Assembly (NCBI RefSeq): GCF_014844035.1
Contig: NZ_CP062159.1
Location: 3,844,001 to 3,908,000 of the forward strand
Direction: 5' to 3'
DNA length: 64,000 bases
Source: Flavobacterium sp. MDT1-60
Lineage (GTDB): Bacteria > Bacteroidota > Bacteroidia > Flavobacteriales > Flavobacteriaceae
A program made the position numbers and the translations under genes. Shown here in pieces: positions 9,846-19,310 of this stretch; position 1 is the first letter of the stretch; each line of letters starts with the position of its first letter. The notes below the pieces were generated by a model, which was given only the letters and a program-made list of their open reading frames with translations, did no database searches and had not been told where the DNA came from.

Positions 9846-10910
9846 TTACTTTTTTACATCAACGGTTGCATTCATTCCGGGTTTTACTTCTTCCAAATCT
9901 TTGGCTGCAGCTTCAAATTCAATTCTAACCGGAATGCGTTGCGTTATTTTTACAAAATTTCCTGTTGAATTATCAGGTTCGACCATCGAAAATTTAGCGC
10001 CCGTAGCCGGAGAGAAACCAATCACTTTTCCTTTAAATTCTTTTCCATCAAGAGCATCTATGGTTATGGTAACTTGTTGTCCCTGTTTTATTTTTCCGAT
10101 TTGTGTTTCTTTAAAATTAGCCGAAACCCATAATTTTTGATTTAATACAATAGTGGCTACCGTCTGATTGGCGTTGATTAGTTCTCCGATAGAAAGATTG
10201 CGCTCGCCTACAAATCCATCAGATGGCGCAATGATATTCGTGTATGACAATTGCAATTTGGCAGCATCAAGATCTGCCTTTTTTCTGGCTACAGTGGCGC
10301 TTGCCGCTTCCAGATTGATGTTACTTTGTTTGGTTATAGAGCCGCTTGCTTCTACTCCTTTCCGGCTTGCTTTTACATACGCTTCTTCCGATTTCAATTT
10401 TGAAATTACCTGATCGTACTGATTTCGGGTCACGGCTGAGTCAGCATACATATTTTTAAAACGCTGATAATCTTTCTGTGCTTTTTCAAGACTTGCCAAA
10501 TCACCGGCCAACTTTTCCTGTCCGGAAGCCTGATTAGAGGCCGAAGTTGTTATATTTTGCTGTAAAGAATGCAGGTTTCCTTCCGCTATAGCCAAATCAG
10601 CTTCAGCCTGTTTAACTTTAATAATGTATTCCGAATCATCCAAAATCACCAAAGTATCACCTTTGTGAACATATTGATTGGCTTCAAACCTAATTTCTTT
10701 AATATGACCAGTTGCTCTTGCCGCAATGCTGTTAATATAGGCCTCAACCTGAGCATTATTTGTAGTTTCATAATTACTGAAATCAAAGAATAAACTTAAA
10801 ATCCATAAAGCGCCGGCAATTAAAAAAACAAAAGATAAAACCGTTAAAACCGTATTTCGCTTTTTGTCTTTTTTCTGAATTGCTTCATTTGGTGCATTTT
10901 CTTCACTCAT
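9846..10910 (-). CDS. HlyD/EmrA-type periplasmic adaptor of the efflux pump
   Basis: 354 residues with one N-terminal membrane anchor (VLTVLSFVFLIAGALWILSLFF), then the split biotinyl-lipoyl domain (first half around NSIAARATGHIKEIRFEANQYVHKGD, second around IIAPSDGFVGERNLSIGELI), separated by a long coiled-coil hairpin (about residues 105-215). A C-terminal beta-barrel region ends in the VKPGMNATVDV motif. This is the adaptor linking the MFS exporter to the TolC channel. It starts 11 bases after the TolC gene and ends 3 bases before the exporter gene. Confidence 0.94.
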   Translation of the reverse strand: MSEENAPNEAIQKKDKKRNTVLTVLSFVFLIAGALWILSLFFDFSNYETTNNAQVEAYINSIAARATGHIKEIRFEANQYVHKGDTLVILDDSEYIIKVKQAEADLAIAEGNLHSLQQNITTSASNQASGQEKLAGDLASLEKAQKDYQRFKNMYADSAVTRNQYDQVISKLKSEEAYVKASRKGVEASGSITKQSNINLEAASATVARKKADLDAAKLQLSYTNIIAPSDGFVGERNLSIGELINANQTVATIVLNQKLWVSANFKETQIGKIKQGQQVTITIDALDGKEFKGKVIGFSPATGAKFSMVEPDNSTGNFVKITQRIPVRIEFEAAAKDLEEVKPGMNATVDVKK

Positions 10911-10921
10911 AATAGGATATC

Positions 10922-12262
10922 TTAAAGTTTACCCATAGCATATTGCAGGGAATAATATTGAATAATTAAATCTAAATTGGCGTTTACCAGTGAAATTCGG
11001 GAGTTATTTAATTGTAATTCAGCATCTACTATTTCGCTGATTAAGGCAAAATCGTTATCATACCTGCTTTTTACAATTTTATAATTGCTCATCGACAACT
11101 CCACATCTTTTTTGTAGGTTTTGATGTTTTCTTTGCTTTCAGCATATCTGACATAGGCGTTTTTTACCTCTGTACTAATTTGATCTTTTGTTATTTCCAG
11201 AGCAATATTACTCTTATCAATCTCCAATTTATCACCTGATATTCGATGCTTCAAAGTATAAAAACTCGAAACATCCCAACTTAAAGAAAGACCAGCAGCC
11301 CAATAATTGAGAATATTGACATAGCTCGGCCATTGCGCCGGATATTCGGTATTTAAAATAAGATTGGCATTAATGTTTGGTCGGAATCCGCTTCTTGTGA
11401 GACTCAAAGAAGATTCGGAGATTTTGATTCCTATTTCGGCACGTTTTATTTCTTCCCTGTTTTGGAATGCATCTGCCAGGCTTTGCTGAAGATCTATATT
11501 TTCTGTCGGAAGCATGCTTTCTGCTACTTCCGGTTTCAAAATTGTATTCGTCGGGAATCCAATTAAAATATCCAGATAATTACTAATCAATTCAATAGTA
11601 TTGGTACTTCTAAAAACCGAAATCTTAAAATTAGATTGTTGCAATTCGGTTCTCAGTAAATCACTTTTTAAATTCTGACCATTATTGACACGTGATTTTA
11701 ACTGGCTAATTCGAAGATCTGTATTTATAATATTTTGTTTGGTAACCTCAATTTGGCGGTATAATTTTTCAAGCGTAAAATATTGTTCAGTAATTGCGTT
11801 TTTTACTTCTGCCTCCGTCATTTTAACCACGGATTCCTGCATCTGACTAAGTAGTTCTTGTTGCTTGATTCTATTATTAATTGAACCTCCGCTGTAAATT
11901 GGAACCGACGAAACAACATTGGCAAATCCCATATGATTAAAATAATCAACAGTAATATTGCTTTCGTAAAATCCTTCGTATAATTTAGGATCACCTATAT
12001 ATGTATAACCTGCACTTAGTCCCACTCGTGGCATTTTAGCAATCTTTGCCTGATCAACGTTTTCTTTAGCAATCGCTAAATTAGTGTTGGCTATTTTAAG
12101 TTGTTTGTTATTTTGAATACCTAACAATATGGCTTCGTCGAATTTTAGTGGTTTTGCAATAACAAGACTATCTTGCTGTGCAAAACTTAGGCTGGTACGA
12201 GAACATACCAACACAAAAAACAGATATTTTAAGCCTAAATTTTTTAATTGCCGATACTTCAT
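10922..12262 (-). CDS. TolC-family outer membrane efflux protein
   Basis: 446 residues with a signal peptide (about residues 1-28, cleavage after SFAQ) and two OEP repeats rich in long helices. The first is around KQLKIANTNLAIAKENVDQAKIAKMPRVGLSAGY and the second around RAEIGIKISESSLSLTRSGFRPNINANL, as expected for the TolC trimer with its periplasmic alpha-barrel. It is the first gene of the minus-strand tripartite pump operon. A Bacteroidota promoter with perfect spacing lies about 137 bases upstream of the start codon. Confidence 0.94.
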   Translation of the reverse strand: MKYRQLKNLGLKYLFFVLVCSRTSLSFAQQDSLVIAKPLKFDEAILLGIQNNKQLKIANTNLAIAKENVDQAKIAKMPRVGLSAGYTYIGDPKLYEGFYESNITVDYFNHMGFANVVSSVPIYSGGSINNRIKQQELLSQMQESVVKMTEAEVKNAITEQYFTLEKLYRQIEVTKQNIINTDLRISQLKSRVNNGQNLKSDLLRTELQQSNFKISVFRSTNTIELISNYLDILIGFPTNTILKPEVAESMLPTENIDLQQSLADAFQNREEIKRAEIGIKISESSLSLTRSGFRPNINANLILNTEYPAQWPSYVNILNYWAAGLSLSWDVSSFYTLKHRISGDKLEIDKSNIALEITKDQISTEVKNAYVRYAESKENIKTYKKDVELSMSNYKIVKSRYDNDFALISEIVDAELQLNNSRISLVNANLDLIIQYYSLQYAMGKL

Positions 12263-12398
12263 TCGATTTAATTCGTTTAATTTTTTTATATGACATCGGT
12301 AAATGCAAACAGTTTATTTTAAACAACTTCAATTAAATATTAGGCGTAGACAATAAATTGAAATAAATTCAATTTAACATGGTTAACTATCTCTCTAT

Positions 12399-12429
12399 CA
12401 AAAGTATCGATTTATTTTGATAACTCAAA
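12399..12429 (-). promoter_or_regulatory. Promoter of the TolC-HlyD-MFS efflux operon
   Basis: Read on the minus strand, TTTG (12426-12429) is followed after exactly 19 bases by TACTTTTG (12399-12406), which fits the Bacteroidota -33/-7 consensus TTTG-N19-TAnnTTTG. The predicted transcript would have a leader of about 130 bases before the TolC start. No obvious operator palindrome was seen. Confidence 0.65.
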
Positions 12430-12517
12430 TCGTATGTTAAATTTATTTAAATAATTCAACAAATTCTTAAAATATTATAATTGAATTAGAGAATGTTGTT
12501 TTTTAATATCAGTGGAT

Positions 12518-13555
12518 TTACAACAAAATACCATTTTGTGCCAAAATAGGTTTTGGAATGTCTCCATCTCCAATCATTTCTTTCAGGTCAATTTCAATAG
12601 ACCGACAAATAGAGAGCATCGGAATATCATTTCCTAATCCGCCAAATGGGTTTTCAGAATAGTCACCAACAAGCTCCATAATAAGAAAAATCCAGGAAAT
12701 AATTGTTACTGTCGGAATAAACAACCACGTTTCGTAAGGTCCCATTTTATCGAATTGGGCTATCAAACCAAACGGCAATAAAATAATAAAAATTAATACA
12801 AATAAAATACTGGTATAAGCGTACAAACGTGGTAAAGGAAATTTTTTAATTCTTTCAGCTTTACCCTGCTCATCGTATAAATTGTTTAGGAGTGTTTGCA
12901 ATTGTGCATGATAAAAATCGTTGATAACACCATTTTTTCTCAGCTTCATTAAATCTTGAGATTGAAGATCAATAATATGTGTTGCCATAGTAGAAAATTT
13001 AGTCAATTCTTCATATTCATCAATACCAAGATGCTTCTCTAAAATTTCTTTTGTAAAATTATCTTCAAGTATTCCAATACCAATTTTTTCCATTTTTTTT
13101 CGGTTTCTTCTGGCAACATGAGTTCCTAAACTTACATGTTCCCAAGAAGTTGGTATTAGTAACTGATCGCGCAAGGCATATACATACGCAATATTCCTAT
13201 AAATCAGCTTTTTAGTGATCGTGTCTATTTCTTCGTCTGTAAGTTTTTGGAGAGAGTCGTGATTTTTGATATAACCTCTAGTCGTGGAACCCCACATTCG
13301 ACTAATATTTAGAATTGCACCCCATATTTTTCTGGCTTCCCATATTCTATCATAAGACTGATTATTTTTAAAACCAATATAAAAAGATACAGCAGTACCA
13401 ATAACTCCGACACTAACCCACGGAATTGCAATCCATTTAAAATCCAGAAATTTATAAACACATAAAACCAGAAACGACCAAACAATTATCCATAATACAT
13501 AACCTCCGCTGAATCTTGCTATTGATTTATAGCTGAAACTATTATTTACAAACAT
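12518..13555 (-). CDS. Bestrophin family ion channel
   Basis: 345 residues. The N-terminal half carries the bacterial bestrophin hallmarks: two hydrophobic segments, then GFKNNQSYDRIWEARKIWG and the long amphipathic helix that follows. The central part has the paired membrane segments LPRLYAYTSILFVLIFIILLPFG and LFIPTVTIISWIFLIMELVG. The acidic NPFGGLGNDIPM near the C-terminus matches the family's conserved Ca-clasp area. Bacterial homologues form pentameric channels, cation-selective in the one structurally known. The gene stands alone, about 90 bases beyond the efflux operon promoter on the same strand. Confidence 0.93.
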   Translation of the reverse strand: MFVNNSFSYKSIARFSGGYVLWIIVWSFLVLCVYKFLDFKWIAIPWVSVGVIGTAVSFYIGFKNNQSYDRIWEARKIWGAILNISRMWGSTTRGYIKNHDSLQKLTDEEIDTITKKLIYRNIAYVYALRDQLLIPTSWEHVSLGTHVARRNRKKMEKIGIGILEDNFTKEILEKHLGIDEYEELTKFSTMATHIIDLQSQDLMKLRKNGVINDFYHAQLQTLLNNLYDEQGKAERIKKFPLPRLYAYTSILFVLIFIILLPFGLIAQFDKMGPYETWLFIPTVTIISWIFLIMELVGDYSENPFGGLGNDIPMLSICRSIEIDLKEMIGDGDIPKPILAQNGILL

Positions 13556-13762
13556 AATGAGCTGATTTTATATTCATTAAAGCAAAAACCGTATATATTA
13601 TAAAGATAAAAATAAGCTAAATACAAAAATTATTTTATGTTAAAAAAATGACTTGCCTAATTCAGTTAAAAAGAGTTTTTTCTTGCTTAATATTAATATT
13701 ATATAAAATCCAGTCTTAAATTGTGTAACTATGAGAGCTGTTTTTTTGTATAATTTTAGAAA

Positions 13763-14146
13763 ATGAAGTATCAACATATTTTGGTAATAGATGATGATCC
13801 TGAAGATATAGAAATATTTTCAGAGGCTATTAATTCCTTTAATGAAAATATTACTATTACATCCTCTACTGATGCTTTCATTGCCTTAGAAGATCTAAAA
13901 AAAGCAGAAAATTTACCCGATATTATTTTCCTTGACTTGCAGATGCCTCGCTTGACCGGTAAGGATTTTTTAGAAAAATTGAACGAAGATAGCAAGCTGC
14001 AAAATATTCCCGTTGTTGTATTATCAGGACAATCTGATGCTATTGCAAAAGATATGTATCAAAAAATTGGTGTCAGAAATTATATTTGCAAACCAAACAG
14101 TTACAAAGAACTAATTGAAGAGCTTCGTGAGATACTTCAATCTTAA
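13763..14146 (+). CDS. Single-domain response regulator (receiver only)
   Basis: 127 residues, a complete receiver with nothing attached. The acidic pocket is in VIDDDPED (residues 8-15), the phospho-acceptor Asp in DIIFLDLQMPRL (near residue 57), the conserved Ser in VVLSGQSDA, and the switch Lys in YICKPNSY. This is the Rcp1-like class that in other bacteria partners hybrid-type or phytochrome kinases. No kinase lies next to it, and the phytochrome kinase is about 11 kb away, so partnership with it is only a possibility. Confidence 0.93.
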   Translation: MKYQHILVIDDDPEDIEIFSEAINSFNENITITSSTDAFIALEDLKKAENLPDIIFLDLQMPRLTGKDFLEKLNEDSKLQNIPVVVLSGQSDAIAKDMYQKIGVRNYICKPNSYKELIEELREILQS

Positions 14147-14602
14147 AAATTGTCAACAATAATTTTACCGGAATTTCCAATTAGTAAAAATACTGCCGAA
14201 GCTAAACTGGCATAAAAAAATAGTGTCGCAAAAACCACGACAGTACTTCATTACATTGTTATGCAGAAGACTACGCTAGAACAATACACTTTTACCAAAT
14301 AACTAATAATCAAGTATTTATAATTATTTTAAATAAACTAAAAAGCTATATATCGCTATCAGTCCCAAAACGATTACGATATGACACTAAAAAGAATTCC
14401 TGAAAAATTAAACCTTTTTGAAATTCAGTTATCTTAAGAGTAAATTAAGATTGATTTTCTTCTCCAAATAAATTGTCTTACTAATATTTATTTTTACATT
14501 TGCCTTATTTTTATTTATTCTAAATAGGTTGCTTTAAAAAGCCATTTTTCGAATGAACAAGAGACATAACCAAACTATTTTAAAAATTGTAAATTTCTAA
14601 AT
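14147..14602. other. Intergenic region before the flavinylation locus
   Basis: 456 bases without a supported gene. The only feature I can support is the promoter at 14472-14502. Otherwise it is AT-rich, with no repeat or hairpin terminator of note after the receiver gene. Confidence 0.5.
14472..14502 (+). promoter_or_regulatory. Promoter of the ankyrin/DUF2271/PepSY operon
   Basis: ATTG (14472-14475, giving TTG) and TACATTTG (14495-14502) are separated by 19 bases, a good fit to TTTG-N19-TAnnTTTG. The transcript would start near 14509 and carry a leader of about 90 bases. Confidence 0.65.
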
Positions 14603-16087
14603 ATGAAAAAGAAACTTTTCATTTCAATTGCGTTAGTTGCTACCTTATTTTCTAATGCTCAGCAAAAGAATACATTATTAGAAGCAGCCTTCTGGAAAAC
14701 TGCTCCTAATGTAGAAACTGTAAAAGCCGAAATAGCAAAAGGAAACAACCCATCTCAGGCCAATCCGAATGCATTTGATGTTACTGTTCTTGCCATTAAT
14801 AACGATGCACCAAATGAAACGATAAAGTTCCTGCTTGACCAACCAGGTAACCCGGTTACCAAATCAACTCACGACAATCGTATTTACCTGCATTGGGCAG
14901 CCTACAAAGGAAATGTAGAAATGGTAGAATATCTTATTAAGAAAGGTTCAGATATTAATCTTGAAGACAGCCACCGTGCAACGCCAGCTGATTTTGCTGC
15001 GACCAGCGGCCAAATTAATCCAGCTTTATACGAGGCCTTTTTTAAAGCAGGATTAAATCCGACGAAAAAATATAATGAGGGTGCCAACTTATTATTACTT
15101 AGTATTGCGTTTGATAAAAACCTGACTCTTGCGGAATATTTCACAACAAAAGGAATGTCTCTTAAAGATGTCGATAACAACGGAAATACGGCTTTTAATT
15201 ATGCTGCAAGAGTTGGAAATATTGAATTACTGAAAAAGATAGCTGCTAAAGGAATTAAGTATAATGACAATGCCCTGTTTTTTGCTGCACAAGGAAATCG
15301 TAGAGAAACTACATCATTAGAAGCATATAAATATTTGGTAGAAGAATTAAAACTAAAACCAACTGCTGTAAACAAATCAGAAGAAAATATCCTTCACTTA
15401 TTAGCAGCTAAACCAAATCAGTCTGAAATTGTTAAATATTTCTTAGGCAAAGGTGTGGATGCTAATAAAGTTGATAAAGATGGAAATACACCTCTTATCA
15501 AAGCTGCTGCATCAAGAGAAACTACTGTTTTGGAACAATTATTAGCGGTTACAAAAAATGTAAATGCGAAAAACGCAAAAGGAGAATCAGCTTTGACAAT
15601 CGCCGTAAAATCAGGAACTACTGAGAATGCTGCGCTTCTTTTAAACAAAGGTGCCGATGTAAACGTTACCGATAAAGACGGCAATAATTTGGGCGTATAC
15701 CTAGTTCAATCGTATCGTCCTGAAGCATCAAAAGGACCAGATCCTTTAGAAGCAAAAATAAAATTACTACAAGACAAAGGCTTAAATCTTGCTGCTGCTC
15801 AAAAAGATGGCAGTACTTTGTATCACTTAGCGGTCGTAAAAAATGAGCTTACTTTGTTAAAAAAATTAGCTGTTTTAAACATCGACGTAAATACAAAAAA
15901 CAAAGATGGTATGACGGCTTTGCATAAAGCTGCCATGATCTCTAAAAACGATGAAATCCTGAAATACCTGATTTCAATTGGTGCCAAAAAAGACATTAAA
16001 ACTGAGTTTGACGAAAGTGCTTACGCTCTTGCCAAAGAAAACGAGTCTTTAACAAAACAAAACGTTTCAATTGACTTTTTAAAATAG
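14603..16087 (+). CDS. Secreted ankyrin-repeat protein
   Basis: 494 residues with a signal peptide (MKKKLFISIALVATLFSNAQ) and, from about residue 75 to 480, some ten ankyrin units such as NRIYLHWAAYKGNVEMVEYL, DKDGNTPLIKAAASRE and NKDGMTALHKAAMISKNDE. It is therefore a periplasmic or surface protein-binding scaffold. It opens a plus-strand run with the DUF2271 protein (91 bases downstream) and the PepSY-reductase protein, and in related flavobacteria I would expect this group to travel together with ApbE. What it binds is unknown; a partner in the same locus is the natural inference. The region after it consists of short imperfect repeats (CACATTTCACAATTCAC-like), not a gene. Confidence 0.9.
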   Translation: MKKKLFISIALVATLFSNAQQKNTLLEAAFWKTAPNVETVKAEIAKGNNPSQANPNAFDVTVLAINNDAPNETIKFLLDQPGNPVTKSTHDNRIYLHWAAYKGNVEMVEYLIKKGSDINLEDSHRATPADFAATSGQINPALYEAFFKAGLNPTKKYNEGANLLLLSIAFDKNLTLAEYFTTKGMSLKDVDNNGNTAFNYAARVGNIELLKKIAAKGIKYNDNALFFAAQGNRRETTSLEAYKYLVEELKLKPTAVNKSEENILHLLAAKPNQSEIVKYFLGKGVDANKVDKDGNTPLIKAAASRETTVLEQLLAVTKNVNAKNAKGESALTIAVKSGTTENAALLLNKGADVNVTDKDGNNLGVYLVQSYRPEASKGPDPLEAKIKLLQDKGLNLAAAQKDGSTLYHLAVVKNELTLLKKLAVLNIDVNTKNKDGMTALHKAAMISKNDEILKYLISIGAKKDIKTEFDESAYALAKENESLTKQNVSIDFLK

Positions 16088-16178
16088 GTATATAGTAAGA
16101 TGTGAGATGTGAAATGTTAGAAGTAAATCTATTTTCACATTTCACATTTCACAATTCACAATTCACAATTATAAAAAA

Positions 16179-16658
16179 ATGAAATCAATCTTCAAAATAG
16201 CCTTAACTGCTTCATTAATCACTCTACTTTCTTTTCAATCTGTTGCGCAAAGTAAATACAAATGTATGCTTCAAATGGCGAATTATATGGGAGAAGGCGC
16301 TTATATCGTTGTTTCTCTTATCAATCCAAAAGGGGAATACGAAAAAACACTTTATGTAATGGGCGATGATAAAAAATGGTACACTTCATTAAAAGAATGG
16401 AATAAATTTCAAACTAAGAAACATGAAGATATCAGCGCTATTAGCGGGGCATCCGTTACTGGGGGCGATCGTAGTATCACTACATTTGAAATTGACGATT
16501 CTAAATTGAATAAAGGCTATAAATTAAGATTTGAATCTGCCGTCGAGGATCAAAAGTACTATACAACTGATGCTGAAATTCCGCTTACTACGGCAGGTCT
16601 TGCTGATAAAACAGAAGGAAAAGGGTACATCAGATACGTAAGATTAAACAAAATTTAA
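16179..16658 (+). CDS. DUF2271 protein with a covalent-FMN (flavinylation) motif
   Basis: 159 residues with a signal peptide (cleavage after SVAQ, residue 24), so extracytosolic. Residues 84-94 read DISAISGASVT, which fits the ApbE target motif [DN]xx[ST]GA[ST] of NqrC/FMN-binding proteins, with Ser92 in the position of the FMN-bearing residue. DUF2271 proteins have been linked with ApbE and PepSY reductases in genome surveys of flavinylation. Here the PepSY-flavodoxin-reductase lies 80 bases downstream and ApbE about 3.4 kb downstream, so the simplest model is an FMN-carrying periplasmic electron carrier or terminal reductase. The electron acceptor is unknown; iron or another respiratory acceptor would be a guess. 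Confidence 0.9.
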   Translation: MKSIFKIALTASLITLLSFQSVAQSKYKCMLQMANYMGEGAYIVVSLINPKGEYEKTLYVMGDDKKWYTSLKEWNKFQTKKHEDISAISGASVTGGDRSITTFEIDDSKLNKGYKLRFESAVEDQKYYTTDAEIPLTTAGLADKTEGKGYIRYVRLNKI

Positions 16659-16671
16659 TAATAGAAATCTA

Positions 16672-16704
16672 AGCTTTGTCAAAGTTTAAAACTTTGACAA
16701 AGCT
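16672..16704. repeat. 33-base near-perfect palindrome between DUF2271 and PepSY genes
   Basis: The arms AGCTTTGTCAAAGTTT and AAACTTTGACAAAGCT (16 bases each) flank a single base. There is no T run, so it may be a REP-type element or an mRNA processing/stability hairpin more than a terminator. Confidence 0.75.
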
Positions 16705-16738
16705 CTAAGTACAGTCGATTACCTTTAGCTTAAACTCA

Positions 16739-18925
16739 ATGACTCTTTCTTTTTGGCGTTCCTCTCACCTGGCTCTGGCTTTGGTTTCTTCTTTATTTTT
16801 GATAGTAGCATCTGTAACAGGTATTATCCTGGCTGTTGATGCTGTACAGGAAAAAACACTTCCGTATAAAGTTGAAAATTTTGATAAAATAACGCTGGGA
16901 CAAACGCTTCCTGTGTTAAAAAAGAACTATTCTGAAATGACCGAATTAACTGTTGATTACAATCAGTTTGTAACGCTTCAGGCTATTGATCAGGACGGAA
17001 ATGACATCAACGCTTATATTGATGTCAAAACAGGAAAAAAGTTAGGAACTCCGGTTAAAAAGAGTGAATTTATTCAGTGGATAACCAGCTTTCATCGCTC
17101 TTTGTTTTTGCACGAAGCGGGTCGTTTTTTTGTGGGTGTTATTTCCTTTTTATTATTCTTAATTGCGATTTCAGGATTCGTTCTGGTTTTAAAAAGACAA
17201 AAAGGGATTCGTAACTTCTTTTCAAAAGTCATAAAAGAATATTTTGCGCAATATTATCATGTTGTTTTAGGGCGATTGGCTTTAATTCCGATTCTGATTA
17301 TTGCATTTACAGGAACGTATTTATCGTTGGAGAGGTTTAACTTTTTCATGGATAAAAAAGAGCAAAAAGAAAAAACAGAAACCATTGCGCCTGCCAAAAA
17401 AGGTGCGATTGTCAATATTTTCAAGACTACGCTTTTGGCTGATGTAAAGAAAATCGAATTTCCTTTTACAGATGATCCTGAAGAATATTATATCATAGAA
17501 TTAAAAGACCGCGAAATTGAAGTCAATCAGGTTACGGGTGAAGTGATTAGCGAAAAACGTTCGCCAATAACGGCTCAATTTGCTGATTTGAGTTTAGATC
17601 TTCATACCGGAAGAATAAACGCTATTTGGGCTTTAGTTCTCGCTATTGCTGCTGCAAATATTCTCTTTTTTATCTATTCCGGTTTTGCGATGACTTTGAA
17701 AAGAAGGTCAAGCCGAATTAAAAATAAATTCAAAGCCAGCGAAAGTAAATACATTTTATTGGCAGGTTCTGAAAATGGAAGTTCATTGCGATTCGCCAAT
17801 GCGATTCAGAAACAATTGAATGCTGCGGGTGAAAAAGCTTTTTTAACCGAATTGAATAGTTACACTGTTTTTCCAAAAGCAGAACATATTATAGTTTTCT
17901 CTTCCACACACGGATTGGGCGATGCGCCCTCCAACGGAAAAAAATTCATATCCCTTTTAAAGAAACACAGTCAACAGCAAAAAATCAAATTTTCCGTCGT
18001 TGGATTTGGTTCTACGGCTTATCCTGATTTTTGTGGTTTTGCCCGTGAAATTGATGCACTTTTAGAAGAGCAAAACTGGACAGAACGTCTTTTAGCATTG
18101 CAGACTGTCAATGATAAATCGGCGGTAGAATTTGTGGAGTGGATTAAATTATGGAGTGTTAAAACCGGGATACCATTGTCCACAACGCCTTCCTTATACA
18201 ATCATGTGCCAAAAGGCTTGCAGAAATTAATGGTTTTAGATAAAACCGCTATTTCTGAAACGGAACATACTTTTATCATTACGCTGCGTGCCAATATAAG
18301 AGCCAAATTTCAATCCGGTGACTTACTGGCTATTTATCCGGCAAATGATACAAGGGAGCGCCTCTACTCTATCGGAAATCATTCCGGTAACATTCAATTG
18401 GTTGTCAAACTGCATCCTAACGGGCTCGGTTCCGGCTTCTTGAATAATTTGGCACCCGGCAATGTCCTCAAAGCAAGAATCATTAACAACCATGCTTTTC
18501 ATTTGCCTAAAAAAGCTTCAAAAGTGGCTTTTATCTCCAACGGAACCGGAATTGCGCCTTTCCTTGGCATGATCGAACAAAACAAGAAAAAGACAGAAAT
18601 CCATTTATATTGCGGTTTCAGAATGGAAACAGAAACGGTTTCAGGTTATAAAACCTTCGCTTCAGAAATGATACAAAAGCAACATTTGCAAAGTTTTCAT
18701 TTGGCTTTATCCCGTGAAGAAAATCATTTTTATGTGATGGATCTGATTAAACGCGATGCTGAATTCTTTATTGATTTGCTGGATAACAATGGCGTAATCA
18801 TGATTTGCGGTTCACTGGCCATGCAAAAAGATGTGGAATCGACGCTTGCTTCTTTATTAGTTGAGAAAAATAAACAACTGGGTGATTATAAAAACAATGG
18901 TCAATTATTGACGGATTGTTATTAA
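16739..18925 (+). CDS. PepSY membrane protein fused to flavodoxin and NADPH-flavin reductase domains
   Basis: 728 residues. Residues 1-330 are a PepSY_TM module with four membrane segments, the first being the N-terminal LALALVSSLFLIVASVTGIILAV and the last near residue 295. Then comes a flavodoxin-like FMN domain (about 335-480: YILLAGSENGSSLRFANAI, IIVFSSTHGLGDAPSNG), and finally an FAD/NADPH ferredoxin-reductase domain (about 500-728) with RERLYSIGNHSG for FAD, ISNGTGIAPFLGMIE for the nucleotide, and MICGSLAMQKDVE. The order is that of cytochrome P450/sulfite reductase flavoproteins attached to a membrane anchor. It would move electrons from cytosolic NAD(P)H across the membrane to the flavinylated DUF2271 protein encoded 80 bases upstream. 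Direction and acceptor are inferred from the architecture and neighbours. Confidence 0.9.
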   Translation: MTLSFWRSSHLALALVSSLFLIVASVTGIILAVDAVQEKTLPYKVENFDKITLGQTLPVLKKNYSEMTELTVDYNQFVTLQAIDQDGNDINAYIDVKTGKKLGTPVKKSEFIQWITSFHRSLFLHEAGRFFVGVISFLLFLIAISGFVLVLKRQKGIRNFFSKVIKEYFAQYYHVVLGRLALIPILIIAFTGTYLSLERFNFFMDKKEQKEKTETIAPAKKGAIVNIFKTTLLADVKKIEFPFTDDPEEYYIIELKDREIEVNQVTGEVISEKRSPITAQFADLSLDLHTGRINAIWALVLAIAAANILFFIYSGFAMTLKRRSSRIKNKFKASESKYILLAGSENGSSLRFANAIQKQLNAAGEKAFLTELNSYTVFPKAEHIIVFSSTHGLGDAPSNGKKFISLLKKHSQQQKIKFSVVGFGSTAYPDFCGFAREIDALLEEQNWTERLLALQTVNDKSAVEFVEWIKLWSVKTGIPLSTTPSLYNHVPKGLQKLMVLDKTAISETEHTFIITLRANIRAKFQSGDLLAIYPANDTRERLYSIGNHSGNIQLVVKLHPNGLGSGFLNNLAPGNVLKARIINNHAFHLPKKASKVAFISNGTGIAPFLGMIEQNKKKTEIHLYCGFRMETETVSGYKTFASEMIQKQHLQSFHLALSREENHFYVMDLIKRDAEFFIDLLDNNGVIMICGSLAMQKDVESTLASLLVEKNKQLGDYKNNGQLLTDCY

Positions 18926-18926
18926 A

Positions 18927-18982
18927 TTTAAACACATAGAAACATAGATCTTGCAGCCGCTAAAAAAAGACATTTCATTGAT
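18927..18982. repeat. Dispersed intergenic repeat, copy A
   Basis: This stretch, beginning TTTAAACACATAG, is about 80 percent identical by eye to 21099-21153. Both copies lie directly after genes of the flavinylation locus (PepSY and ApbE). It looks like a flavobacterial intergenic repeat rather than a gene. Confidence 0.6.
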
Positions 18983-19006
18983 TTGAAAACACATAGTTCA
19001 AGAATA

Positions 19007-19309
19007 TCAAGAAGTTAACAACATCTTTTCCAGATTTGGTATAATATCTTCATCATTTAAAATTCTATGCGAGTTCTCAGTAGGATATTTAATGAAAATA
19101 TTAAAAGATATTTTATTAGCTAGTTCATGATTTTTATTTTCTCCTCTGTAAAGCACTTTCATAATTTCAAATATTGTATCATTGGAAATTGCTTCATATT
19201 GCTTAAGCATTGCATTTGAATCGTTATTACGATGCAGTCTAAGCATATCATCTGTTCGTTTTAGTTTGTCTAATAAATTAATTAGATATGTTATATCTTG
19301 CTTTTCCAT
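19007..19309 (-). CDS. Small hypothetical protein partnered with a nucleotidyltransferase
   Basis: 100 residues, mostly helical, starting 1 base after the stop of the nucleotidyltransferase gene on the same strand, so the two are almost certainly co-transcribed. I do not recognise a domain, and no clean HEPN RNase motif (RX4-6H) is present. The pair lies opposite to, and between, two genes of the plus-strand flavinylation locus, which suggests insertion. A toxin-antitoxin-like role with its partner is possible but unsupported by any motif in this protein. Confidence 0.7.
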   Translation of the reverse strand: MEKQDITYLINLLDKLKRTDDMLRLHRNNDSNAMLKQYEAISNDTIFEIMKVLYRGENKNHELANKISFNIFIKYPTENSHRILNDEDIIPNLEKMLLTS

Positions 19310-19310
19310 A

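Noticed and set aside
19007..19309. HEPN RNase assignment for the small partner of the nucleotidyltransferase
   Set aside because: No RX4-6H motif at a usable place; the partner remains unassigned.
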